In this document: positions 26,780 to 37,100 of the stretch, piece by piece
Numbering within the stretch: position 1 is the first letter of the stretch
How the letters are laid out: each line of letters starts with the position of its first letter
From: Symbiodinium natans
Taxonomy: Eukaryota; Sar; Dinophyceae; Suessiales; Symbiodiniaceae
Direction: 5' to 3'
DNA length: 64,000 bases
Assembly: GCA_905221605.1 (NCBI GenBank)
Contig: CAJNDS010002144.1
Span: 427,647-491,646 of the forward strand
The notes under the pieces: generated by a model
The model's database searches: none
What the model was told of the DNA's origin: nothing
The model's input: the letters and a program-made list of their open reading frames with translations, nothing else
Made by a program: the position numbers and the translations under genes

Positions 26780-29700
26780 TCACTTCCGCGCGCTCCCGAA
26801 ATGCTTCCCGAACTCCAGGGGCGTGAGCAGCGCCCCGTCGAGCGCCGACCGGACCTGGGTCTCGACCATGTCGGCGCCGATGAAGACGACCTCGGTGCGC
26901 CGGTCCCCGAAAGGGCTCCTCGGCTGTTGGACCCCGTAAAAAGGGGTTTAGGGTTTGGGGTTTAGGGTTTAGGGTGTAGGGTTTAGGGTTTAGGGTTTAG
27001 GGTTTAGGGTGCAGGGTGTAGGGTTTAGGGTTTAGGGTTTAGGGTTTAGGGTTTAGGGTTACTCCAACAAAACCCTCTGAGAAAAATGTTCACGAAGATA
27101 CATAAATACTAAAGTCCTAGGTATCATCCTAAATCAGCTATAACCCTCTTCTCAACCCAAGAAAAAAGGCAGCATGCAAAACATACCACAGTTGGGCCTA
27201 GGTTCTTCTTATACTGCTGGGCCCTTGGGGGCCACTGGTCGGGAGGCGTCGTGATACCTTAGTAAACCCTAAACCCTAAGCCCGAAACCCTAAACCCTAA
27301 ACCCTAAACCCTAAACCCTAAACCCTAAACCCTAAGCCCTTCCTCATTCAGCCACGAAGATACACAGCCACCGGGGGCCTGGCTTCAGCTCGGCGGAGAG
27401 GCCCGCCGAGCTCCACTCCACAGCGTTGTCGGGGTTGCCGGCGGACCACCTTCAGGAGAAATATGAATCGCCTAAACGGTTTAGGATTTATAGGGTTTAG
27501 TGTTTAGGGTTTACGGCTTAGGGTTTAGGGTTTAGGGTTTAGGGTTTAGGGTTTAGGGTTCAGGGTTTAGGGTTTAGGGTTTAGGGTTTAGGGTTTAGGG
27601 CTCATAATACTTAATCGGGAATACTCGTAGTATAGGGTCTAGTAGAGGGCCTAAGGCCCCCCAAATTTTAGGGTTTCCTTTGTGGTCCCCCCCCCCCCAA
27701 AGGGCACGCGAAGCCCTTGGCGCGCAGCACACCGGGGAAGGAGAAAGTCCCGAGCATCTCGGTGAGGCGCTCGGGGTGGAAGGGCCGGTCGGCGCGGTAG
27801 ACGAAGCTGGAGATGCCGTACCTATAAGGACGGCCCTTAAGGCCTTAAGACCCTCTGAAAAAATCTATTCCTGTAATATAGGATCCTCCTAAAAGCCAAT
27901 AAGGGAAAATATCCCTAAACCCTAAAAACTAAACCTTAAACTCCACAAGGGGAAATATCTAGGTACTCCTCGGTCTCCGGCTTGTGACCTAAACCCTAAA
28001 CCCTAAACCCTAAACCCTAAACCCCAAACCCTAAACCCTAAACCCTAAACCCTAAACCCAAGGTACTCCTCGGTCTCCGGCTTGTGATGGATGCCCATGA
28101 GCTCCTGGGCCCACCCGGCCGCCATGCTCGCGGACTTCATGTCGAAGCTGGCGGTGTTCAGGAGCATTGTGGGGCTCACCTTCCGGTTTAGGATTTAGGG
28201 TTTAGGGTTTAGGGTTTAGGGTTCAGGGCTTAGGGTGTAGGCTCACCTTCCCGTACTCGGACTCGATGATCTTGGCCTTGGGGTTCAGCTGCTTCAGGAT
28301 GCCCCTCAAACGGGCCAGCTCAGTGGAGGTGACGAGGTCCGTCTTGTTGAGGATGATCACGTTGGCGAACTCCGCCTGGTCCACCAGCAAGTCGACGATG
28401 GACCTCTTGTCCCCTTCCTCCGCCCCCAGCTCTTTCCTGGTGACCAGCTTGTCTGCAGAGCAGTAATCCTTCAAAAAGTTCTTGCAGTCCACAACCTCAT
28501 TCATGACTAAAATACGAAAAATCTAAATGTCTATCCCTTATTGTGTCTAAGTACGCTTAGACATGCAAAAAAAAATCACCCCACCAAATGTCTATTCCTT
28601 ATCGTGTCCAAGCACCCTTAAAACATGCCAAAACCTGCTATATGACAAACATGACGAAGCAACGGTCACCAGCGTGTCCAGGCGCGCGACCCCTCCCAGC
28701 AGGGGGCGCCCCTGGGCGTCCGCGGCCGCGAAGGTCGCGGCCACGGGCATGGGCTCCGAGATCCCGGTGCTCTCCTGAGGAGGGCCCCCCTTGAAACCCC
28801 TCTAGGATGGCCCTGAACGCCGGGTTTGGGGTTTGGGGTTTGGGGTTTGGGGTTTAGGGTTTAGGGTTTAGGGTTTAGGGTTCAGAGTCTTCCTGAATAT
28901 GACCCTCTTTAAACCCAATCAGGGAAAATATGGCCCTGTCCCCAGGGCCGACCGAGTCTCAATGACCAGGTGCTCGAAGCGCCGCTCCAGCGCCAGGTCC
29001 TTGACCTTACTGGTGCTTAAGGGGGAGTGGAAGAGTGAAACCCTATACTAGTCCCTATATAATCCCTTTATAATAGTCCCTTTATAATAGTCCCTTTATA
29101 ATAGTCCCTATATAATCCCTCTATAATAGTCCCTATAAAATCCCTTTATAGTAGTCCCTATATAATCCCTTTATAGTAGTCCCTATATAATCCCTTTATA
29201 GTAGTCCCTATATTCACGCTTCCACTCTCCCTTAAGCACCAGTAAGTGACGCTTTCAATCAGGTCTTCGCGGAGGGTGCAGCAGATGCAGCCATTGTGAA
29301 GCTCCACCATCTTGTCCTGCTTAGGGGTTTAGGGTTTAGGGTTTAGGGTTTAGGGTTTAGGGTTTGGGGTTTGGGGTTTCGGGTTTAGGGTTTAGGGTTT
29401 AAGGTTGTGAAGCTCCACCATCTTGTCCTTGTTCTCCTGAAGTTGCACGCCATCCTTCACAAGATCCGCGTCGATGTTCACCGAGGCCATGTCGTTGACA
29501 AGCACTGCCACGCGCATGCCCTCACGATTAAAAAAAGGGGCCTGAATAATTAGAACAGGGTTTGGTGGGTTATTATAGTATCATGATGAAGGAACCATAA
29601 GGGAAAACTACTAGTAATTCTTCCGACCCCTATATTCTTTGGGGTCCTAGCCCTAAACCCTAAACCCTAAACCCTAAACCCTAAACCCTAAACCCTAAAC

Positions 29701-29910
29701 CCTAAACCCTAAACCCTAAACCCTAAACCCTAAACCCAAACCCTAAACCCTAAACCCTAAACCCTAAACCCTAACAAGGGGAAGAGGGGCCTACTCTGGG
29801 TCCTCACGATTATTCAGCACGTGGGTGAGCAACGTGGTCTTCCCAGCACCGAGGAAGCCGCTTAGCAGCGTGACTGGCAGCTTGTCCTTCTCTTCCAGCG
29901 ACTCGCTCAT
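26780..29910 (-). CDS. CobW/G3E-family GTPase (Zn chaperone-like), split by repeat-filled introns
   Basis: Exons as I read them: 29803-29910, 29428-29520, 29251-29316, 28961-29005, 28664-28774, 28247-28495, 28067-28179, about 27715-27821, about 27355-27455 and about 26780-26940. They encode, in order, Walker [27 protein letters not shown], the metal-binding [11 protein letters not shown] (CxCC), [10 protein letters not shown], then [11 protein letters not shown] and the guanine-specificity motif [10 protein letters not shown]. The CobW C-terminal domain follows ([38 protein letters not shown]), ending [13 protein letters not shown]3E GTPases deliver metals such as zinc to client proteins with GTP hydrolysis. 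Exons one to three, five and six are multiples of three. Introns have GA or GT donors and direct repeats at their ends. The start Met, [10 protein letters not shown], lies 88 bp after the upstream gene's stop. The junction between the exons at 27.8 and 27.4 kb is uncertain. Confidence 0.88.
27961..28087. repeat. 27-bp direct repeat flanking a CCCTAAA block
   Basis: The same 27 bases (starting AGGTACTCCTCGG) occur at 27961-27987 and 28061-28087. Ten or so CCCTAAA copies separate them. The right copy is the end of a CobW exon (HHKPETEE); the left copy now lies in the intron. Confidence 0.92.
28180..28246 (-). repeat. 67-bp telomeric-repeat intron in CobW gene (12-bp duplication)
   Basis: GGCTCACCTTCC occurs at 28173-28184 and 28240-28251 with only TTTAGGG-type repeats between. 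Splicing at AAG|GTGAGC in both copies joins SEYGK to VSPTMLL and keeps the frame. Confidence 0.78.
29006..29250 (-). mobile_element. MITE-like introner forming a CobW intron
   Basis: Terminal inverted repeats CTTACTGGTGCTTAAGG/CCTTAAGCACCAGTAAG enclose short tandem TCCCTATATAATCCCTTTA-like units. GTCA is duplicated outside both ends. On the minus strand the left GTCA gives a GT donor and the element's own terminal TAAG gives the AG acceptor, joining DLIES to VKDLALERR in frame. Confidence 0.85.
29317..29427 (-). repeat. 111-bp telomeric-repeat intron in CobW gene (25-bp duplication)
   Basis: An identical 25-base stretch of coding sequence (KDKMVELHN region) occurs at 29294-29318 and 29405-29429. 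The space between is almost entirely TTTAGGG/TTTGGGG copies. Splicing at AG|GACAAG in both copies (GA donor) regenerates one uninterrupted copy. Confidence 0.88.
29521..29802 (-). repeat. 282-bp CobW intron with CCCTAAA array (11-bp duplication)
   Basis: CCTCACGATTA occurs at 29520-29530 and 29802-29812. The interior holds a regular CCCTAAA array (29650-29775) plus unique sequence. Splicing at CGTGAG|G in both copies joins LNNRE to GMRVAVL. Confidence 0.82.
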
Positions 29911-29998
29911 GCCTTTCAGGGTTTAGGGTTCAGGGTTTGGGGTTTAGGGTTTAGGGTTTAGGGTTTAGGGTTTAGGGTTTAGGGTTTAGGGTTTAGGG
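29911..29998 (-). repeat. Intergenic telomeric block between CacyBP-like and CobW genes
   Basis: The 88 bases between the two head-to-tail genes are nearly all TTTAGGG copies. On the minus strand the block ends CCCTGAAAG just before the CobW ATG, a possible trans-splice acceptor. Trans-splicing of a leader is the rule in dinoflagellates; this site is inferred. Confidence 0.7.
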
Positions 29999-31586
29999 TT
30001 AGGGTTTAGGGTTCGTTGGGCCTTCCAAGGTGCCAGAGATGCTCTGGCCATGCTCGGGTCCCTGCGCGTGCGCGTGCACGTGGTCGTTCGCGTTCACGAT
30101 CTGAGCCGTGGACAGCCCTGTCTCGGCATCCGTGCAGGCTGCGTGCTTCGCCTGTGTGCCTTCTTTCTTCCCTGTCGGGTTGGGCCGCGGCGCGGCCTTC
30201 TCCGGCGCCGCCTTCTCCAGCTTCTCCGTCTTCTCCGCAGTCGCCTCCGAAGCGCCAGCCTGGGACACATCGGGGACCGTCGCCTGCGCCTCATCCTTGT
30301 CCTGGCTCGCTTTGTGCATGCCCTGCTCGATGATCATCTTGGTCGTGTCGTCACCGACCTCGTACAGCTCCTTCATCACGAGACCCAAGAGTAACCAAGG
30401 AACACCAAAATGCCCATTTTTGGTTTAAACAGGCCTTATACAACGTCACCTAAACGCAAAAAAATCCTAAGAAAAAGGAACAAAGGGCTTAAACTTGCTC
30501 TAGGTCCTTCATCATATCCAGGATGCCATCCTGCTTCTTCTCCTTAGGCTCCTCGTCATCGACCGGCTTGCGCCGGCCCTGTCCACACAGGTCCAGCCAC
30601 ACGTCGTACCCTCCGACCTTGCTCTTCACCTTACGGTGGGCTAGGGGGGAATGAGGGAATGAAGTACCCTACAAAATCCCTTAAAGGGTATATATAGGGG
30701 GATAGAGGATAGAGGGTATGAAGTACCCTGCATAATCCCTTAAAGGGTATATGTAGGGGGATATAGGGTTCCTCATTCCCTCATTCCTAGTAACCAACAG
30801 TAAGTCGCCTTCTGAAGCCACACGACGACGTGGTTCTTCTTCACCTTGAAGGTCGAGCCACCTGGCACAATGTCGTGCTCCAGGTTTGTCTTTCGGAAGC
30901 GATAGTTCTTGCCATCGAGCCCGAGCACCTTGAGGTCAAGGGTTTAGGGTTTAGGGTTTAGGGTTTAGGGTTTAGGGTTTAGGGTTTAGGGTTTAGGGTT
31001 TGGGGTTTGGGGTTTGGGGTTTGGGGTTTGGGGTTTGGGGTTTGGGGTTTGGGGTTTGGGGTTTGGGGTTTGGGGTTTGGGGTCTAGGTTTAGGGGGAGG
31101 ACCGAGCACCTTGAGGTCAAGGGATGACTCCGTGAAGTCGCAGCTGATGGCCTTCGACGGCAGGGCCTCGACCCCACGCAACCTCACGTCGACGGTGACG
31201 AAGGGCTTGTCGCCGTCTCCCAAGTCCAATGAGAACACGGTGATCTCCGTCCAGGGACCCACGGCCGTGGCGCCCGTCGTGTCCTTCGCGTCCTTCGCGT
31301 CCCTCGCGTCCTTCGCGCCCGTCGCATCTTTCGCGGCCGGGTCAGCCGGAGCCTTCGTCTCTGCAGGGGCGGTTGCGAGCGGCGGCGCCGCGTCCACTGC
31401 TGGTGTGGGAGCAGGGGCCTTGGCGAGCGCAAGCTCCGACTCAAACCTCGCCTGCATCTTCTGCAGCTCCTGTCGCACCGCGTCCTGCCTGGACAGCATG
31501 AGCATGGCTGCAAGCTCGTTCAGGGCAGCCTCCAGCTCTGCAACGGTCAACTGTGGGTCAGGCGGCGCATCAGCCATGGCGGTCAT
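29999..31586 (-). CDS. Calcyclin-binding protein (CacyBP/SIP)-like, CS and SGS domains
   Basis: Four exons: 31110-31586, 30809-30928, 30507-30629 and 29999-30370. Each is a multiple of three, giving about 363 residues. An N-terminal helical hairpin (VAELEAALNELAAML) is followed by an Ala/Lys/Asp-rich linker (KDARDAKDAKD). The CS domain has WTEITVFSLDLGDGDKPFVT, ISCDFTESSLDLKVLG and NYRFRKTNLEHDIV. The SGS part has VMKELYEVGDDTTKMIIEQG. This order matches CacyBP/SIP, an adaptor linking SCF-type ubiquitin ligases and chaperones. The linker and the long Ala-rich tail are unusual. The last codons (NPKP and TAA) come from CCCTAAA telomeric repeats. ATG at 31577 is an alternative start. Confidence 0.85.
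30371..30506 (-). other. 136-bp intron in CacyBP-like gene (GA donor)
   Basis: TGATGAAGGACCT and TGATGAAGGAGCT flank the intron (12 of 13 identical). Splicing at AAG|GA in both copies joins ILDMMK to ELYEVGDD. The interior shows no telomeric array. Confidence 0.75.
30630..30808 (-). mobile_element. MITE-like introner in CacyBP-like gene (TIR family A)
   Basis: The element runs between GCGA and GTGA (4-bp near-duplication). Its ends on the minus strand are CTTACTGTTGGTTACTAGG and a degenerate reverse complement ending CCGTAAG. Inside are two copies of a segment around CCCTTAAAGGGTATAT. GC donor and AG acceptor; the terminal TAAG of the element supplies the acceptor. Confidence 0.8.
30929..31109 (-). 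repeat. 181-bp telomeric-repeat intron in CacyBP-like gene (22-bp duplication)
   Basis: A 22-base coding stretch occurs at 30921-30942 and 31102-31123. Between them are eight TTTAGGG copies and then about eleven TTTGGGG copies. Splicing at CAAG|GT in both copies joins SLDLK to VLGLDG. Confidence 0.88.
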
Positions 31587-32598
31587 CAACGCAAAGCTCC
31601 CCTGGCTCCAGAAGTGATACTTACTCAAAATCCCACTACGGCGCATTGACGCACGGCTTGTGGCTCTGATGCATGAAACCCTCTGGTGTGCACCTCGTAT
31701 GGCCCGAGCCGGATGGGGAGCGCGCAACCCCGCCCCAACACGCACAGCATGCAAAACTGTGACAAGGGTCGGTCACGCCTGCGCAACGACCTCTGTCGAA
31801 CAGGCACGCTCAACGAATGAGCCGCGCTCGAACATGATCACAGCATCCGCCAGTTCTTTGAAGCTTCTCGTACCATCTGCAACGAGAAGAAGGACAATAG
31901 CACAGAATGTCGCCGTAAGAGTTCAGGCCTGCAGTGCCCGAACCTCCTGAAAGGGAACAACCCTGTACAACTTCCCTTACCGTTTCCGTTTGCACCTACA
32001 AAACAGGTCATGCAGGGGTATATATACCTTATAAAGTCCCTATCTGCCTAAGTAGCTCCTAAATAACATTAAACAACCCTGTTGTACCCCCCCCCCTCCC
32101 CCTGCCTCCCCAGCGAAACAAATCGAACTCTCTATTTCGCACCCTAAACTCTAAACCCTCAACCCTGAACCCTAAACCCTAAACCCTAAACAGTGTTCTT
32201 CTCGCTTTCGGGCGTCGCCGGCTTTGGGCGACGGCCCGTGAGATGTAGGGCTTGGCAATACTCAGGCATAGGGCGGCAGAAGAAAGACTCAGGACTCTTG
32301 AAGGGCCCGGAATACAGCTGCCTGGCACATCTCATGACGCCCAGGAAACTGTATTTCTTATTTTGGTTATGGTAATCTTGATGACTATTCTTATGGCTAT
32401 GCTTAGTACGACTGCTGTTGACTTATTATGTTATGACTCCACTTGTCGCAAGGAAGATAGCTACCCGGTTGCGAATGCGTGCGGCCTAGGCATTGGCGCC
32501 AGCGAGGCCCTGGCCGCAGGGGGGGCTTTCCATTCTCGAGCAGAGCGCCGTCCATGCGGAGTCGAATCTCCACAAACCCCTAAACCTTAAACCCTAAA

Positions 32599-32673
32599 CT
32601 TCCTGTTGCTTAGTAGGAATGAGGGAATGAGGTACCCTATATAATCCCCAATTCCCTCCTAACCAACAGTAAG
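32599..32673. mobile_element. 75-bp MITE-like inverted repeat (TIR family A)
   Basis: Starts CTTCCTGTTGCTTAGTAGGA and ends CCTCCTAACCAACAGTAAG, the same ends as the CacyBP intron element. It is not inside a recognised gene here. Confidence 0.75.
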
Positions 32674-33884
32674 TGTAAGTAAAACCCTAAAGTCCTAAAT
32701 TGCCCATATGAGCGAATCCCACTGCTAGCGTCGTTGTAACCACGCTGCCTGCTGTAGGATGTCCGTGCCATCATGCCAGGATGAGCTGCCCCTAAACCCT
32801 GACCCCTAAACCCTCAACCCTCAACCCTAAACCCTAAACCCTACACCCTCCCTCTCTGGAGCCGAAGCACTATGATGATGAAGAAGTTGCGATGCTGCCT
32901 GCTACTCCACAGCGCACCCCCACCATCAACGATAGCTTCCAAGATTTCGCGATATTTCCTGGGCAGACGTTTGGTTGTTGCAAACACTTGATTTGTTGAG
33001 TCTTTAGGGTTGAAGGCTTCCAGTTCTTCCACTGTACGATCGTACACTTTAGTGTACTATAGCCTACTATGGTCTACTACTGTAGAATTGGCCCCCTTGA
33101 CCAGAGCTTCAGCAAACAAACCCTTTACACCCTCAACCCTAAACCCCTGAACCCTAAACCCTAAACCCCCAAACCCTAAACTCTGAAACCCTAAACCCTA
33201 AACCCTAAACCAGCTTGTGAGGATTCAAGGCCTGCTGGGATGGGAGGCCCTACATGGCTTCCTGGCGTTCATGTCTGCTGGGCTGATATGGGCAGTTTAG
33301 TACTCTAGGGTTTTAGGGTTGAAGGTTTAGGGTTTAGGGTTTAGTTTTTAAGGTTTAGGGTTTAGGGTTTGGGATTGATAAGGCTCTTAGGGTTGAGGGT
33401 TAAGGGCAGTCTCGTTTACCATTGATTACTCATTATTTCGATTTTCGATTTATTCATACGTATAACTTCTGATTACTCCTTACTACTCGCTATTGCTTAC
33501 TTCTTGCTTATTGCAGTATTCTTAATGATAGATGACCCCACTGCACTTCCAAAAGGACCCCTGGCTTAGTTTAGGGTTTGGGGGTATAATCAGCCCCGCA
33601 ACGACATGCCGGAGCCGAACCGAGCATTTTGACCAACATCATGCGCAGTAGGTGGGGGGTCACAGGCTCTTTCAACTCTGGAAAGGCTGACGGTCCCAAA
33701 GTCGGGAAGAGCAATCTCACGCCGACCGAGGGAACATGCTACATCGGGCTCTCTCAAGTGTGCTCAGCGAGGATGGGGCCGATCACCTGAGAACATCCTT
33801 CCGGTACTTCTTTCCAGAAGCAGGTGGCGCACCGAAGCGCGTGTAGGGTTTAGGGTTAAGGGTTGAGGGTTTAGGGTGTAGGGT

Positions 33885-34018
33885 TTAGGGTTTTTAGGGT
33901 TTAGGGTTTAGGGTTTAGGGTTTAGGGTTTAGGGTTTAGGGTTTAGGGTTTAGGGTTTAGGGTTTAGGGTTTAGGGTTTAGGGTTTAGGGTTTAGGGTTT
34001 AGGGTTTAGGGTTTAGGG
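33885..34018. repeat. TTTAGGG array, about 18 copies
   Basis: A regular interstitial telomeric array just downstream of the EGF-repeat gene end. It directly abuts a 41-bp tandem duplication. Confidence 0.9.
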
Positions 34019-34028
34019 TCTGTTGACT

Positions 34029-34110
34029 CTGAGAGGGCGACCTTATTCGGTCGCCATGCTTTTGCCTTTCTGAGAGGGCGACCTTATTCGGTCGCCATGC
34101 TTTTGCCTTT
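34029..34110. repeat. 41-bp tandem duplication beside a telomeric array
   Basis: Two identical 41-base units start CTGAGAGGGCGACC at 34029 and 34070. Each holds a small inverted repeat (GACC/GGTC). Confidence 0.9.
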
Positions 34111-34165
34111 GACGATGATGTGGCACACTTCTGACCATGTGGGCTGCGCCTTCGTGCAAATGAGC

Positions 34166-37100
34166 TCAACGAAACCTCGATTTTTGCAAGATGAAATACA
34201 TCATCACCGCCAGCACGATACACAAGATGAGGTAAAGTCCAACTCCAAGAACCGCCCTTGCCGCATTTGGCTCCACGAAGTTAACCTTCACTTCCGTGTA
34301 GTCGGGATGCAAAGTTGCGCACATGATGCCGTTGATCTCTCCAACTTCTCCAAGGGCCGCATTGGAAATCTTGTTCACTTCCGCCAAGAGAACAACAATG
34401 TTGCTGGTGAAATCATAGAGTGTGAAGGCTGTTTCTCCTAGGCTCATCAGACATGTGAGGACGATCGTGGTAATTGTCACTTCATGTGTTGACACCAGAA
34501 CGCCAGCGATGTCTCCCACAGCAGTGGCACTTGCAATCAGAAGCATCCAGATGCTGTTCTCTTTTAGCTCCTGGAAGCACACAGCTCGGCCAATTACCCG
34601 AACGTCAAGTCGCTTGACAACCCCAAGAAGGGCAACCCCTTATATGTTCCGAGCAAAGCTACCAGAGACTCGCTTAGCCATGCCGGCGCACCGTTTACTT
34701 TGTTTCGGGGCGGACCGGACCACTTCGACACAACTCACGTGTCACAAGAATGGCAGGAAAGAGGCGAGCTGTCCTTCAGCGTCTCCCGTAAGTTGATCAA
34801 CGCGGCATAGGAGTCCCCTTTGCTCATGCACTGAGCATCCACGAAGATCGCCATATCCTCCTCAATGCCCTCAGCGGTCCTTAAGTTGAAGAACTTTGCC
34901 ACAAAGTCACATGTGACACCTGCAAAAACCAGCACGCCCACAGAAATTTTCAGCGAAAGCCAGAAGACGGCGTTTGTCTGCTCCGTCTTTGTGTCCTCGC
35001 TTCTCAAAACGAACTGTGACGAAGAAGGCCGAAAACACTGCGTTTATCCCCACACTAACTTAGAAAAGGCTTCACGAAGACAAGTTCAAGCATCGGCAGA
35101 AGGAGCTGCTCCTGGCTCCAAGGCAAGGGTTGCGTCTGTGGTTGGTGCATGGTCTGCCCGTTCACCTACGTGTGTTTGGCCGCCCAATGATCTTCTTGCG
35201 CCAGCAACTGTGTTCTTCAAAGTCTTGAGCACTGCGTCCCGGAACCCTGCACCGCCGAAGACTATCTTCGTGTTCTGGTAATAGAAGAAGTGCGCGACAA
35301 ACATGATGGAGGTCAGGATGAGGCTACAGAAGTCCATGATAATGTCTGCCAACGTGAACACGAAGATGCCCTCCAACCCTCGCGAGATGCGGTGCCACCT
35401 GGGACTTCCCCGAAATGGGGGGGGGGGGGGGGGTGTACCTTAATTGGGGTCCTTTGCATATAAGGGAATTCTACTACTTGGGGTCTCGTTTAGGCCCGCC
35501 TTTGGCAGTCTGCATCACAGGACTCATCGAAGGCACTCAAGATGTTGGCCATGACGGTACCTCCGCACACCGTCCGATTGGAGTCGGTGCTGACGCATTC
35601 CGGGTTCCAGTGGGCCGCTTGGTTCTCACAGTAGCGGCCGAAATGGGACACTGGGCAGCTGCAATGAAAGGCACTGTCGCAAGTTCGGTTGGAGGCGCAG
35701 CGCTCGAGGGTGCCTGCTCCACAAACTCCACCTTGGACCGATACTCCCAGAGCCAAGCTTCTGTGCACATTCGGGCTGTGTTGTCAGTTCATCACATGGA
35801 AGACCCGATACGAGGCCTGATGAGAAGCATGACCAAATTACTGCCGGCTGGACTTGCCACTCGCACATCTCTTGTGTCATACAGTCGTCAATGGTTATCA
35901 GCTTTCTACACTCAGCAGCAAACTTGGGATGCCTGCTCTGGCAGTCGGCAGGCCTTTCTTGACAATGCCGGCCTTCTTGCCAACACTCCCACGTGATCGG
36001 CCAGCATTGGCCCCCGCTGTGGTTACCCTGGTTGGTCTCGGAAGGTTCGCAGAGCAACTGACCGACGGAGCTGTTGGCACCGGCGACACTGCAGTTGCAA
36101 CCTAGCAGGTCCTCCGATTTGGCACCAATGGATATGTTGCAGTCGCTCCCGGTCCATCCAAACTCACACTCACAATCGCAAGCAGATCCTCGCTGAAGAC
36201 CTACACCATGCCCACTGCAAAACTCCCTGCTGCATCCTATGGAGCATGTTGGGCCAAAGAAACCCGCATCACATTTGCAGCTGCATGCGGAATCCGAGAA
36301 GATTGCCTTCCCGTGACCTCCGCAGAAGTCTTCCCGACTGCACCTTTGCTCACAAGTTTCACCCAGCCAACCTGTAAAGCAACTGCACGAACAAGCTCCG
36401 ACCACACCACTGGTATTCCCGTGATTGTTGCAGTAGGTGGCATCGCAGAAGTCGATGTCGGAACAGGAGCTGCCTCTCCAGCCCTGCGAACACTCACACT
36501 CGAACTCGCAGGTCTGACTGTCCAGCAGCACTGCACTGCCATGCTTACCGCAAACGAGGTCGGTCAACTCCGTGCAATTGTCCAAGAGCTGGAACGTCCA
36601 CTCACAACCTGCCCCGTTGCAAGCACCTGGCGTCTTGTGTTGCTGGCAGTCTGGGCTGGAGGGTCCTGTCTGCGACAGGCACCTCCAAAGGACGGCCGCA
36701 CCCTTCGAAACGTCCTGCTGGCATATGGCGCCTTGATGCGCCTTGCAGCCAGCAGTCCCAAGATGGCTCTTGGCAAGATGCACAGCGAAGTTTGTCGGTG
36801 GTGGTGGGGCAGCCATCACAAGACTTGATGCTGCCTGCCATCTGCCTCGCCCGGAGTCTGCAGGTGCTTCCAAACTAACCCTCATCGCATTGGTGCAAGT
36901 CGACTTCTCCGTGTCCTCAACAGCCACGCCATGGCCATTACAGTAGGAGGCTCGGGTACACAACTGGCTGCATGCCCCGCCATACCAGCCGGCGTTGCAA
37001 TCACAAGAGCAATTGCCCTCCAACCCAGTGGCAATTCCCTGTATTTCCCTGTGAGGAACAATGGATGGCATCATCACACGCGTCAGGAATCTCACAACGA

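Larger units (their letters stand above)
31587..34165. other. Intergenic region, mostly repeats
   Basis: No secure gene. A poly-C run with flanking AT-rich sequence lies near 32080. A family-A inverted repeat is at 32599-32673. Short CCCTAAA blocks lie at 32150-32190, 32815-32845 and 33125-33215. A minus-strand frame at 32841-33047 (YDRTVEELEAFNPKDSTNQV...) has protein-like composition and may be an exon remnant. An AT-rich patch spans 33415-33540. A long TTTAGGG array is at about 33885-34018. Confidence 0.55.
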
